Position numbers and translations under genes: made by a program. Shown here piece by piece: positions 13,221 to 21,570 of a stretch of 64,000 nucleotides of DNA. Positions within the stretch are counted from its first letter, which is position 1, and each line of letters starts with the position of its first letter. Origin of the DNA: Alteromonas sp. KC3 (GTDB lineage Bacteria; Pseudomonadota; Gammaproteobacteria; Enterobacterales; Alteromonadaceae); NCBI RefSeq assembly GCF_016756315.1, contig NZ_AP024235.1, positions 1-64,000 on the forward strand, read 5' to 3'. A model generated the notes under the pieces. The model was not told the DNA's origin. It worked only from the letters and a program-made list of their open reading frames with translations, and did not search any database.

Positions 13221-13880
13221 TCAATTGAAACCAGAGCCTTTATAAAATAACGCAACATCATTGGTGGGGAATACGACGTTGAATCCATCTCGTTGGGCTA
13301 AATACTGAAAGGTTGATTCACTAAAGAAACACACATGCGTTGGATCGTTTTTATAGTGCCAACTAGCGAAGCGCGCTTTATCAATTACACGTTTTGTCAT
13401 CACCGCTAATATTCCATCTTCTGCCAATAAGCGACAGAACATTGCCCATTCGCGATGAGGTTGATGAAAATGCTCTATAGCTTCAGTGCAGGTGATAATG
13501 TTATAGGTGTGTTGTAATGCTTCAGGGATGTTGGCAAAAAAGGGATCATATACTCTAGTGCTAACACCAAGCTCTTCTAACATTTGTGCTAGTACCGGAG
13601 CTGGACCACAACCAAAATCTAATGCCTTTAATTCACTTCCCTTATTAGATGAGATATAAGCTGAAAGTGGCGTTAAAACCTTTCCAAGAAACTTTCTATA
13701 ACCTTCATCCTCAAAATTATTCTCATGCAGGTCATATTCCTGCTTCTCTTTCTCTTGAGAGGGAAGGTATTCAGGGGCTACGTAAACCAAATCGCACACT
13801 GTACATTGCAGGTAATGGCGCTTTTTATCTGTAGCATAGTCGATACTAGAATGAGAATGTTGGCAAAGCGGACAAGACAT
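13221..13880 (-). CDS. Class I SAM-dependent methyltransferase with N-terminal zinc ribbon
   Basis: The 219-residue protein begins with two CxxC pairs (CPLCQH at residues 3-8 and CTVCDLVY near 28) that look like a zinc ribbon. A methyltransferase fold follows, with the SAM-binding motif LDFGCGPAPVL near residue 88 and the motif ITCTEAIEHFHQPH near 130. The substrate cannot be told from sequence; related proteins include small-molecule and protein methyltransferases. It sits 91 bp upstream of yihI on the same strand. No clear ribosome-binding site precedes the ATG. Confidence 0.8.
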   Translation of the reverse strand: MSCPLCQHSHSSIDYATDKKRHYLQCTVCDLVYVAPEYLPSQEKEKQEYDLHENNFEDEGYRKFLGKVLTPLSAYISSNKGSELKALDFGCGPAPVLAQMLEELGVSTRVYDPFFANIPEALQHTYNIITCTEAIEHFHQPHREWAMFCRLLAEDGILAVMTKRVIDKARFASWHYKNDPTHVCFFSESTFQYLAQRDGFNVVFPTNDVALFYKGSGFN

Positions 13881-13929
13881 AAACGATTATTAAGCAAATA
13901 CAGGAATGTAATTATTTTTGGGGTTATAA

Positions 13930-13963
13930 AAAAGAAAAAGGTGATGGTTTTCACCATCACCTT
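13930..13963 (-). terminator. Terminator of the csrC-like RNA / cytochrome c4 transcript
   Basis: AAGGTGATGG and CCATCACCTT form a perfect 10-bp stem around a 6-nt loop at 13938-13963. On the minus strand it is followed by a U-rich tract. It lies about 290 bp below the cytochrome c4 stop codon. Confidence 0.9.
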
Positions 13964-14173
13964 ACATTGTATGAGTGTCAGATGACACCTCTCCCGTTAT
14001 ACACATCTATGTGTAAGCTGGCTTCCCTAGCTTTGCTCCCCTTATTCTTGTTTTTAGCAGAGCGCTATTGTTGTTGTTGGCCTTCGTGGCTCTTTATCCC
14101 GTCATCCATGTTGTATTTTTATTATTATTCTTGTTATTTAGCTTGTAGCTTTTCAAAGGCTCCTACAAACTAC
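13930..14173 (-). ncRNA. csrC: Candidate CsrB/CsrC-type regulatory RNA
   Basis: A minus-strand stretch of about 240 nt without a credible ORF, bounded by a promoter-like pair and a perfect terminator hairpin. It holds six GGA motifs. One is CATGGATG, which fits the CANGGANG form; another, AGGGA, sits in the 9-nt loop of an AAGCT/AGCTT stem. The first GGA lies at the top of a 10-bp stem (TAGTTTGTAG with CTACAAGCTA, one G-U pair). CsrB and CsrC titrate the translational regulator CsrA with such motifs. In E. coli csrC lies between engB (yihA) and yihI, on the strand of polA and yihI; this candidate has the same location and strand. Six motifs is fewer than in E. coli. It could instead be the 3' UTR of the cytochrome c4 mRNA. 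Confidence 0.55.
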
Positions 14174-14179
14174 GCCGTT

Positions 14180-14207
14180 AGATTACACGAATAATTTCAA
14201 AATACAA
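14180..14207 (-). promoter_or_regulatory. Putative promoter of the csrC-like RNA
   Basis: On the minus strand, TTGTAT (14202-14207) and TAATCT (14180-14185) are separated by 16 bp, a fair sigma-70 pair. Transcription would begin about 14173, below the cytochrome c4 stop codon. Confidence 0.45.
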
Positions 14208-14255
14208 CTTTTTCGGTAACAAATTTTTAACAACAGTGCTTAAAAAAAGAACGGT

Positions 14256-14879
14256 TTAGTGTAAGCCTGCGATATAGTTAGATAAAATTTCGATATCTTC
14301 GTCGGTTAATTTCATCGCAATGTCACGCATCATGCCGTTCATATCATTATGACGCTGGCCTGAGCGGAAGGCTTTCAGCTGTGAAGCCGTGTATGTTGCG
14401 TGCTGACCACTGATGTCAGGGAAACCTGCTAGGGCCATACCGTTACCCTTAGGACCGTGACAAGCAATACATGCTGTTACACCACGTTCCTCGTCACCAC
14501 CTTGATACAGTGCGCGACCGGCTTCAACATACTGCTCTGGAGTTTCACCAGGCTTTTGGTCTTGGCTAGAGAAATACGCTGCTAAGTCTTTCATATCTTG
14601 CTCAGAAAGTGGGGCAGCCATACCGTTCATTACAGCATTGTTACGACCTTCTTCACCACCTGTTTGTGAAGCAAGTTTAAATTCCATCAGTTGTTTAACA
14701 ATGTACTTTTCATGCTGGCCAGCAATCTTAGGGTTCATGTCAATCATGCTGTTACCATCAGGTCCATGACATGCTGCGCAAACAGCTGACTTCGCTTTAC
14801 CTGCCTCGGCATCGCCTTCTGCTACAGCAGTTGCGCTTAAACCTAAAGACATACATACCAACAAACACAGTTTTTTCAT
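14256..14879 (-). CDS. Diheme cytochrome c4
   Basis: Cytochrome c4 carries electrons in the periplasm, usually to cbb3-type or other terminal oxidases. The 207-residue protein has a signal peptide (MKKLCLLVCMSLGLSATAVA) and two heme-binding CxxCH motifs at residues 34-38 (CAACH) and 137-141 (CIACH), each in a similar domain with a methionine ligand region. I chose the ATG at 14879, with AAGAG upstream; a longer frame from 14945 would destroy the signal peptide. Its divergent position next to engB is conserved in many gammaproteobacteria. A tandem CGTGATAT repeat lies 32-50 bp upstream. Confidence 0.95.
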   Translation of the reverse strand: MKKLCLLVCMSLGLSATAVAEGDAEAGKAKSAVCAACHGPDGNSMIDMNPKIAGQHEKYIVKQLMEFKLASQTGGEEGRNNAVMNGMAAPLSEQDMKDLAAYFSSQDQKPGETPEQYVEAGRALYQGGDEERGVTACIACHGPKGNGMALAGFPDISGQHATYTASQLKAFRSGQRHNDMNGMMRDIAMKLTDEDIEILSNYIAGLH

Positions 14880-15053
14880 AATAAATCTCTTAAATGGATC
14901 CAACGGCTCGCGTGATATACGTGATATCATGCGTATTTTACACATTTAACGCGTCAGAAAAACCTATTCCATGATAAAACTATGGTTTTTAGTTGGTTTA
15001 TTCATTAAAAAACTGTAAACCCAAGGTTGTGACGCATGTGGAGATTAGTCTAG

Positions 15054-15689
15054 ATGTCGTATTACACCAAAGCAAAATTCTTTACCAGTGCACCGGATAT
15101 TCGTCACTTAAAGAATGATACCGGAATAGAAGTGGCGTTTGCTGGCCGCTCGAACGCAGGGAAATCAAGTGCGTTAAATACATTAACCCGTCAAAAGAAC
15201 TTGGCTCGAACCAGTAAAACACCGGGTCGTACACAACTTATTAATGTGTTTGAGTTAGAAGAAGACCTGCGCTTAGTTGACTTACCAGGGTATGGTTTTG
15301 CCAAAGTCCCTGTAGCGATGAAGAAAAAGTGGCAAGCGTCGTTAGGAGAATACCTACAAAAGCGTAAATCACTTAAAGGCCTTGTGGTGCTTATGGATAT
15401 TCGCCACCCATTCAAAGATTTAGATCAGGATCTTATCCATTGGGCTGTCGACTCTAATATTCCGGTACTTGCATTGCTTACTAAAGCAGACAAGCTTAAA
15501 TCGGGTAAACGAAAGGCGACGCTACTGATGGCACAAGAAGCGGCTATGGCGTTCATGGGTGATGTCACTGTACAAACATTCTCGTCATTAAATAAACATG
15601 GTTTACCAGAGTTAGAGCGTATTCTCGACGGTTGGTTTGGGTTGAACAAAGACGCTGATGCGGATGAAGCTAGCTTTGATGAAGAGTAG
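15054..15689 (+). CDS. engB: Ribosome-assembly GTP-binding protein EngB (YsxC/YihA)
   Basis: EngB is an essential GTPase needed for 50S subunit maturation. The 211-residue protein has the G1 motif [12 protein letters not shown] near residue 30, a G2-region threonine in KTPGRTQ near 57, G3 DLPGYG near 76 and G4 TKADK near 142. The position next to spf and polA matches enterobacteria. The C-terminal tail is acidic. The start fits the family's usual N-terminus around [14 protein letters not shown]. Confidence 0.97.
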   Translation: MSYYTKAKFFTSAPDIRHLKNDTGIEVAFAGRSNAGKSSALNTLTRQKNLARTSKTPGRTQLINVFELEEDLRLVDLPGYGFAKVPVAMKKKWQASLGEYLQKRKSLKGLVVLMDIRHPFKDLDQDLIHWAVDSNIPVLALLTKADKLKSGKRKATLLMAQEAAMAFMGDVTVQTFSSLNKHGLPELERILDGWFGLNKDADADEASFDEE

Positions 15690-15745
15690 TCATTTCTTGC
15701 TATTGTCTTTAACAGGCAATTGTTTTTACTACGCTACTGTTTTTA

Positions 15746-15777
15746 CAAAAAAGAACGCCCCGCTAAAAGCGAGGCGT
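15746..15777 (-). terminator. Minus-strand hairpin between spf and engB
   Basis: ACGCCCCGC (15755-15763) and GCGAGGCGT (15769-15777) pair with one mismatch around a TAAAA loop. On the minus strand the hairpin is followed by TCTTTTTT. It lies about 150 bp beyond the spf terminator, so it may be a second stop for spf/polA read-through or the end of an unrecognised transcript. Confidence 0.6.
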
Positions 15778-15909
15778 AAACTGAGAGAAAACACATAAAA
15801 ACCGTAGATATAGAGTCGTCAGAAATAAAGAAGTTCACTAAAAATAATTAAAAAGGCAAATAAAGATATAAGTGATTGAAAATAAATGGTTTTTATTTTC
15901 TTTAGACAT

Positions 15910-15980
15910 AAAAAAACCCCGACAAAGCGTCGGGGTTAAAGCAAAGGTTTGAAAACAGCTTTCTCACCTCTGTACCCTAC
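15910..15980 (-). ncRNA. spf: Spot 42 regulatory RNA (short form)
   Basis: Spot 42 is an Hfq-dependent RNA that represses secondary carbon metabolism genes and is made when glucose is available. The RNA begins GTAGGGTACAGAGGT, the same 15 bases that open E. coli Spot 42. A hairpin then follows of the same form as in E. coli (AGGU...ACCU closing a GAAA/UUUC stem), with a CCCCGAC/GTCGGGG terminator and T-run at the end. It lies directly downstream of polA and next to engB, exactly as in E. coli. At about 71 nt it is much shorter than the 109-nt E. coli RNA; the middle hairpin is missing. RNA evidence would be needed to confirm the ends. Confidence 0.9.
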
Positions 15981-15987
15981 ATGCGTA

Positions 15988-16015
15988 ATATTACAACAAA
16001 ACATGAAAAAGGCAA
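15988..16015 (-). promoter_or_regulatory. spf promoter
   Basis: On the minus strand, TTGCCT (16010-16015) and TAATAT (15988-15993) are separated by 16 bp, and the -10 element ends 7 bp before the conserved GTAGGG start of the RNA. This is a strong sigma-70 arrangement. No clear CRP site (TGTGA-N6-TCACA) was seen next to it, although E. coli spf is repressed by cAMP-CRP. Confidence 0.8.
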
Positions 16016-16023
16016 GGGTAGGG

Positions 16024-16097
16024 TGTAATTAAATTACCAAAATTAGCGTAAATTAACACGCCAAAACCCTAAAGCTGTAATCTAATTACCAAATTAA
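16024..16097. repeat. Two phased copies of an AT-rich motif upstream of spf
   Basis: TGTAATTAAATTACC at 16024 and TGTAATCTAATTACC at 16076 are near-identical and lie 52 bp apart, about five helical turns. The first contains the perfect inverted repeat GTAATT-A-AATTAC. Both also continue with a similar AAATTA. They lie 44-65 and 96-117 bp upstream of the spf start, and the second overlaps the last codons of polA. They may be operators of an unidentified regulator. Confidence 0.45.
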
Positions 16098-18904
16098 TGG
16101 GCTTCATCCCAATTTTCGCCAACACCGGCTTCAACCACTAATGGCACATTAAGTGTTGCTGCATTTTCCATTAATGCAGTAATTGTCGCCACGTGCTCTT
16201 CTACTTTTTCTTCTTTTATCTCAAATACAAGTTCATCATGAACCTGCATCATCATTGTGACATCGTCTGAAGCATTCTTTGCAATCCAATCATCAACCTT
16301 GATCATTGCCATTTTAATGATATCTGCTGCAGTGCCTTGCATCGGCGCATTAATAGCGGCGCGCTCGGCACCTTTACGACGAGCGCCGTTACTTGCCTTT
16401 ATGTCTGGAAGATAAAGTCGGCGGCCAAATACGGTTTCAACGTAGCCTTTTTCTTTTGCACCTTCACGGGTGCTGTCCATGTACTCAAGCACACCTGGGT
16501 AGCGTTCGAAATACAAATCCATGTACTTTTGCGCCTCATTACGTGGAATATTAAGTTGTTTAGATAAACCAAATGCGCTCATACCGTAAATCAAACCAAA
16601 GTTAATTGCTTTGGCACTTCGGCGCTGTTCCGTGGTGACATCGTCTAATGGCACTGAGAATACTTCTGCAGCAGTGGCTTTGTGAATGTCTTTACCGTGC
16701 GCAAATGCATCAAGTAAGCCTTTATCACCAGATAAGTGCGCCATAATACGTAACTCAATTTGCGAGTAGTCAGCAGCGACTATTTTGTTGCCATCGCGAG
16801 GCACAAAAGCTTGTCTTACACGACGGCCTTCTTCGTTGCGAATTGGGATATTCTGTAAGTTAGGATCCGTAGATGATAAACGACCCGTTGCGGTAACCGC
16901 TTGATGGTAAGATGTATGCACACGACCCGTGCGGTGGTTGATCATCTTAGGTAATTTATCTGTGTAGGTATTCTTAAGCTTTGTTAGTCCACGATACTCC
17001 ATAATTTTCTGTGGCAGTGGGTACTCAAGAGCGAGTTCTTGCAATACATCTTCAGAAGTGGACGGCGCACCTTTTGGTGTCTTCTTAATTACAGGTAGCG
17101 ACATTTTCTCGAATAGGATGTGCTGAAGCTGTTTGGTCGAACCTAGATTAAAGGGTTCGCCTGCTTCTTCGTGAACTTCTTTTTCAAGCTCAGCAATGCG
17201 TGTAGCAAGATCTTGACTCTGTTGTCTTAGCTTTTGGCTATCTATGAGTACACCTTGTTGCTCCATACGAGACAACACACAAGCTAGTGGTACTTCAATA
17301 TCGATGAGTAAACGCTTAAGCTCGTCAATACCGCTCAACTTTTCCCAAATAGCCTGATGCAGTCGTAACGTAATATCGGCATCTTCTGCCGCATAGGGAC
17401 CTGCTTCTTCAAGCGGTATTTGGTTAAACGTAAGTTGCTTCGCACCTTTACCGGCAATTTCCTCGAAATGAATGGTTTTGTGGCCCAGATAAGCTAACGC
17501 AAGCGAGTCCATGTCATGACGTTGCGCCGTACTATTAAGTACATAGCTCTCAAGCATAGTGTCAAAACCAATCCCATTCAGTGTAATGTCATAGTTTGCA
17601 AGCACGTTTTTATCGTACTTGATATGCTGACCAACTTTTATTGAATCGTTAGATTCTAAAATAGGTTTTAACGCATTAAGCACCATGTCGCGCGCAAGTT
17701 GATTGGGGGCATCGGGGTAATCATGTGCAACAGGTACATACGCGGCTTTACCCGGTTCAATACAAAATGAAACGCCTACCAATTCAGCATCCATATAATT
17801 TAGGCTAGTGGTTTCGGTATCGAAGGCGAATAACTCGGCCTTTTCTAATAACGCGACCCATTCATAAAAACGCGTTTCATCAAACACAGTTTCGTATTGA
17901 GACTTATCAATTTCAACAGAATGGGAGGTGTCTAAATTATTTTCAGATGCATTGCTCTGTGTATTAGACGATGCAGAGCCTGAGGAGTCACTGACTGATT
18001 CACCCACTTTATCGCCACTAATTAGGGCGCTGACTTCACTGTGCCAACGTTTAAATTCATACTCAGCAAATAGATCACGCAACTGCTCATTGTCAGCTTG
18101 CTGAGGTGTGAGTGTTTCAACGTCATATTCAAGGTCAAGATCAATACTTATTGTTGCGAGCGTATAAGAGAGACGTGCTTGCTCTTCATACTCTTGCATT
18201 TTAGCCGCCATGGTTTTACTGCCTCTAAACGACAGGTCGGCAATCTTATCGAGATTTTGATAAATGGATTCAATGCCGCCGATACCGTTTAACAAGGCTT
18301 GAGCACTCTTGTCACCTACACCTGGTACGCCAGGAATGTTATCCACTTTGTCACCTTTCAGTGCAAGAAAGTCGATAACTAATTCAGGAGGAATACCAAA
18401 TTTTGTATTTACGCCGTCAACATCCATTAGTTGGTTTGTCATAGTATTGATAAGCGTAACGTGCTCGTTTACCAATTGAGCCATGTCTTTATCACCGGTG
18501 CTAATAAGGGTGTCGATCCCTTTTGCTGTGGCATGATTGGCAAGCGTCCCAATAACGTCGTCGGCTTCCACACCAGACTCAACGATAACGGGTAAACCCA
18601 TAGCACGAATAATGGCATGAAGAGGTTCGATCTGACTTCTAAGTTCTTCAGGCATAGGAGGGCGGTTCGCTTTATATTCTTTATAGATATCATCGCGAAA
18701 CGTTTTGCCCTTTGCGTCAAAAATGACAGCCATATGCGTTGGGTTGTATTGTTTGATCAAGCTTTTCAGCATATTAACCACACCGTAAATAGCACCGGTG
18801 TCTTGGCCTTTTGAATTAGTCAGTGGCGGCAGGCCGTGAAACGCTCTAAATAAATAGGAAGATCCATCAACAAGAATAAATGGAGGCTTTTTAGAATCAG
18901 GCAT
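16094..18904 (-). CDS. polA: DNA polymerase I
   Basis: Pol I fills gaps and removes RNA primers. The 936-residue protein has all three parts: the 5'-3' exonuclease domain ([14 protein letters not shown] at the N-terminus, [12 protein letters not shown] near 112, STGDKDM near 137), the proofreading domain ([19 protein letters not shown] near 355) and the polymerase domain ([15 protein letters not shown] near 668, [15 protein letters not shown] near 710, VHDELVFEI near 888). A serine- and asparagine-rich linker, about residues 303-325, joins exonuclease domain and proofreading domain. Catalytic aspartates are present in both. spf follows downstream and a DnaA-box/GATC-rich stretch lies upstream. 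Confidence 0.99.
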   Translation of the reverse strand: MPDSKKPPFILVDGSSYLFRAFHGLPPLTNSKGQDTGAIYGVVNMLKSLIKQYNPTHMAVIFDAKGKTFRDDIYKEYKANRPPMPEELRSQIEPLHAIIRAMGLPVIVESGVEADDVIGTLANHATAKGIDTLISTGDKDMAQLVNEHVTLINTMTNQLMDVDGVNTKFGIPPELVIDFLALKGDKVDNIPGVPGVGDKSAQALLNGIGGIESIYQNLDKIADLSFRGSKTMAAKMQEYEEQARLSYTLATISIDLDLEYDVETLTPQQADNEQLRDLFAEYEFKRWHSEVSALISGDKVGESVSDSSGSASSNTQSNASENNLDTSHSVEIDKSQYETVFDETRFYEWVALLEKAELFAFDTETTSLNYMDAELVGVSFCIEPGKAAYVPVAHDYPDAPNQLARDMVLNALKPILESNDSIKVGQHIKYDKNVLANYDITLNGIGFDTMLESYVLNSTAQRHDMDSLALAYLGHKTIHFEEIAGKGAKQLTFNQIPLEEAGPYAAEDADITLRLHQAIWEKLSGIDELKRLLIDIEVPLACVLSRMEQQGVLIDSQKLRQQSQDLATRIAELEKEVHEEAGEPFNLGSTKQLQHILFEKMSLPVIKKTPKGAPSTSEDVLQELALEYPLPQKIMEYRGLTKLKNTYTDKLPKMINHRTGRVHTSYHQAVTATGRLSSTDPNLQNIPIRNEEGRRVRQAFVPRDGNKIVAADYSQIELRIMAHLSGDKGLLDAFAHGKDIHKATAAEVFSVPLDDVTTEQRRSAKAINFGLIYGMSAFGLSKQLNIPRNEAQKYMDLYFERYPGVLEYMDSTREGAKEKGYVETVFGRRLYLPDIKASNGARRKGAERAAINAPMQGTAADIIKMAMIKVDDWIAKNASDDVTMMMQVHDELVFEIKEEKVEEHVATITALMENAATLNVPLVVEAGVGENWDEAH

Positions 18905-18959
18905 AAAGGGCGATTTTCCAATATCAAATATGAGCGCAAGAATGCCACAGGCTACCTAA

Positions 18960-19260
18960 GATCGCCACAAACGAAAGCAAGATTAATGGTATGGCATGAT
19001 CTCATAGTTAAGTACACAATCGCTGTGGATAACTTTGTGATCTAATGTGTCAGGCACGCCGATCCGAATGATCTTTGTAAAAAAGTGGATCACCGTTCAA
19101 ATCAAGAAAAATAAGGGAATGAGACTAAGGTGTGATAACAGCATACCTGCTACAAATCATTCCATTTTATGTGGATAACTTGGTGTACGTTTATTTTTGG
19201 TTTAACCAAGCTGGTCGAGTAATGTAGCATATCCATTTACAATGTATATACGTATTATTA
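18960..19260. other. Origin-like region: GATC cluster, DnaA boxes, AT-rich stretch
   Basis: This intergenic stretch upstream of polA contains no credible gene. It has six GATC sites between 18960 and 19091 (18960, 18998, 19039, 19061, 19070, 19088), several times what chance would give. It has two exact DnaA boxes (TGTGGATAA, the complement of TTATCCACA) at 19024 and 19170, and then an AT-rich stretch from about 19190 to 19300. These are the ingredients of gammaproteobacterial oriC. The first box is followed by GATC, as is R1 in E. coli. It is about 18 kb from dnaA. It may instead be a DnaA-controlled promoter for polA or a DnaA-titration site. Confidence 0.45.
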
Positions 19261-19337
19261 AGAACTTTTTTTGAACAGTTGACTGTTTAATAGCCAAATT
19301 TTGAATAAGTAGATGGCATAACGTCTGGGAGGACTAT

Positions 19338-19991
19338 ATGAAACGAGTTGCAGTAATTTTAAGCGGCAGTGGTGTATTTGATGGAGCCGAGTTACACGAG
19401 GCGGTACTTACCCTGTTGGCCATAGAACTCAACGGTGCTCAATATCAATGTTTCGCGCCTGATGTTGAACAGCTTCATGTGGTTAACCATCTTACGGGTG
19501 AAGTTGCAGATGGCGAGTCGCGCAACGTGTTGGTTGAATCGGCGCGTATTGCACGTGGCAATATAAAGCCCGTCACTGAATGTGACGTAAATGATTTCGA
19601 CGTGCTGATCTTGCCAGGTGGCTTCGGTGCGGCGAAAAATTTATGCACGTTCGCGGTTGACGGTGATAACTGCAGTTTTAATGAAGCGGTAATGGATACC
19701 TGTTTAGCTTTTGCTAAAGCGAAAAAGCCAGCTGCCTATGCCTGTATTGCTCCTGCTCTGGCTGCGAAAGTCTATGGTAACAACGTAAAGCTCACAATTG
19801 GTAATGATGAAGCCACTGCAAAAGGGTTAAATGCTCTTGGGGCGTATCACGTAGATTGTCATGTCGACGACGTTGTTGTAGACAATGAAGCTAAGCTGGT
19901 GACTACACCCGCTTATATGCTTGCACAAAGTATCACTGAAGCACACAACAGTATCGCTAAAATGGTAAAAACCGTTTTGGCGATGAAATAA
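19338..19991 (+). CDS. elbB: Isoprenoid biosynthesis glyoxalase ElbB
   Basis: ElbB is a DJ-1/PfpI-superfamily glyoxalase; in E. coli it has been linked to isoprenoid production, though its physiological role is unclear. The 217-residue protein begins KRVAVILSGSGVFDGAELHE, a near-signature start, and has the DJ-1 stretch DVLILPGGFGAAKNL near residue 92. The cysteine in AYACIAPALA near residue 135 sits at the nucleophile elbow. A GGGAGGA ribosome-binding site lies 5 bases before the ATG. The next gene is trkH on the same strand. Confidence 0.94.
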   Translation: MKRVAVILSGSGVFDGAELHEAVLTLLAIELNGAQYQCFAPDVEQLHVVNHLTGEVADGESRNVLVESARIARGNIKPVTECDVNDFDVLILPGGFGAAKNLCTFAVDGDNCSFNEAVMDTCLAFAKAKKPAAYACIAPALAAKVYGNNVKLTIGNDEATAKGLNALGAYHVDCHVDDVVVDNEAKLVTTPAYMLAQSITEAHNSIAKMVKTVLAMK

Positions 19992-20022
19992 GTTAAGTTT
20001 CGTGCTGTGACGATAAAAATAA

Positions 20023-20051
20023 AACAGGGGAAACAAGGGTTTCCCCTTGTT
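20023..20051 (+). terminator. Weak hairpin after elbB
   Basis: AACAGGGGAAAC and GTTTCCCCTTGTT form a stem with one bulge around AAGG. There is no clean T-run, so it may act weakly or only slow the polymerase. It separates elbB from trkH. Confidence 0.45.
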
Positions 20052-20118
20052 CGCTATAGTCCTATAATCGAGTGTCTAAAGGACTTCTGCGCTTATAACA
20101 ATAAAGGCATAACGAACT

Positions 20119-21570
20119 ATGCACTACCGTGCCATCATACGAATTCTTGGGTTGCTGATAGCGCTATTTAGCGTAACTATGATCCCTCCTGCCATAGTGT
20201 CGTTGATATACCAAGACGGTAGTGGCTTGCCTTTTGTTCTTGCTTTTGTGCTGTGTGTTATGGGGGGGATGGCGCTGTGGTATCCCAATCGCCAGCAAAA
20301 GAACGACTTAAGGGCGCGAGAAGGCTTTTTGATTGTAGCGCTTTTTTGGTCGGTGCTGGCAAGTGTAGGTGCAATCCCACTAATTTTACTTGAACAGCCT
20401 AGTATGACGGTGACCGATGCGTTCTTTGAATCGTTTTCGGGACTAACGACTACTGGGGCTACGGTTATTGAAGGGATCGATTTTCTTCCTCATTCGGTGC
20501 AATTTTATCGCCAGCAGCTACAGTGGCTTGGGGGCATGGGGATCATTGTACTTGCAGTAGCGATACTGCCCATTCTTGGTGTTGGGGGCATGCAGCTCTA
20601 CCGAGCGGAAACGCCCGGCCCTGTAAAAGATAATAAAATGACACCGCGTATCGCCGATACCGCTAAGCATTTATGGTACATCTATTTGTCAATCACCATC
20701 GCTTGTGCGGGGGCTTATTGGTTAGCGGGAATGAATGTCTTTGACGCCATATGTCATTCATTTTCTACCGTTGCTATCGGGGGCTTTTCAAATCACGATG
20801 CCAGCTTAGGCTATTTCAGTAGCCCTATGGTTAACGTTGTGTGTACTGTCTTTTTGTTAATTGCCGCGCTGAATTTCTCATTGCACTACGCGGCGGTGAG
20901 TTCACGTTCTGTGCGTGGCTATTTTAAAGATCCAGAATTTAAGGCGTTTTTCATTATTCAAGCGTCGCTTATCGGAATTTGTTTCTTAGTGCTGACCTTA
21001 TCTGGTTATTATAGCTCAGCGGAACAGGCGCTTGATCAAGCGATGATACAAGCGGTATCAATCAGTACCACCGCAGGCTTTGCTACAACAGACTTTTCGG
21101 TTTGGCCTACGTTTTTGCCCATTATGCTCATTTTTTCCAGTTTTATCGGTGGTTGTGCAAGCTCAACAGGTGGTGGCTTAAAAGTGGTTCGGGTTTGCTT
21201 ACTGTTCTTACAAGGTAAGCGAGAAGTGGACAGACTGATTCACCCCAAGGCTGTATATAGCGTAAAATTTGGTGATAGAGCAATGCCTGATCGTGTGGTT
21301 GAAGCCGTATGGGGGTTCTTCTCAGCTTATGCAGTGGTGTTTGTTATTATTATGATTGGTCTTATCGCCACTGGCTTAGACAATTTAAGTGCCTTTACAG
21401 CAACGGCAGCTATGTTAAATAACTTGGGGCCGGGCTTAGGTAGTGTGGCAGCAAATTATGCAGATGTCACAGACGCTGGAAAATGGCTGCTAGTTATCGC
21501 AATGGTATTTGGCCGACTTGAAGTGTTTTCACTGCTTGTATTGTTTTCACCGACGTTTTGGCGTAGTTAG
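20119..21570 (+). CDS. trkH: Trk potassium uptake membrane protein TrkH
   Basis: TrkH is the membrane pore of the Trk potassium uptake system, gated by TrkA. The 483-residue protein is strongly hydrophobic throughout, with about ten membrane or re-entrant segments. Selectivity-filter loops can be seen: [13 protein letters not shown] near residue 109, [11 protein letters not shown] near 217, [11 protein letters not shown] near 315 and [11 protein letters not shown] near 432. The last bases overlap the stop codon of the convergent trkA, a tail-to-tail arrangement with its regulatory partner. Confidence 0.96.
   Translation: MHYRAIIRILGLLIALFSVTMIPPAIVSLIYQDGSGLPFVLAFVLCVMGGMALWYPNRQQKNDLRAREGFLIVALFWSVLASVGAIPLILLEQPSMTVTDAFFESFSGLTTTGATVIEGIDFLPHSVQFYRQQLQWLGGMGIIVLAVAILPILGVGGMQLYRAETPGPVKDNKMTPRIADTAKHLWYIYLSITIACAGAYWLAGMNVFDAICHSFSTVAIGGFSNHDASLGYFSSPMVNVVCTVFLLIAALNFSLHYAAVSSRSVRGYFKDPEFKAFFIIQASLIGICFLVLTLSGYYSSAEQALDQAMIQAVSISTTAGFATTDFSVWPTFLPIMLIFSSFIGGCASSTGGGLKVVRVCLLFLQGKREVDRLIHPKAVYSVKFGDRAMPDRVVEAVWGFFSAYAVVFVIIMIGLIATGLDNLSAFTATAAMLNNLGPGLGSVAANYADVTDAGKWLLVIAMVFGRLEVFSLLVLFSPTFWRS

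Noticed and set aside
13967-14194. A 75-codon plus-strand frame
   Set aside because: Low-complexity, Cys- and Tyr-rich translation with no ribosome-binding site; the region is better explained by a minus-strand RNA.
16016-16093. CRP site in front of spf
   Set aside because: No TGTGA-N6-TCACA pattern was found; the AT-rich repeats do not match it.
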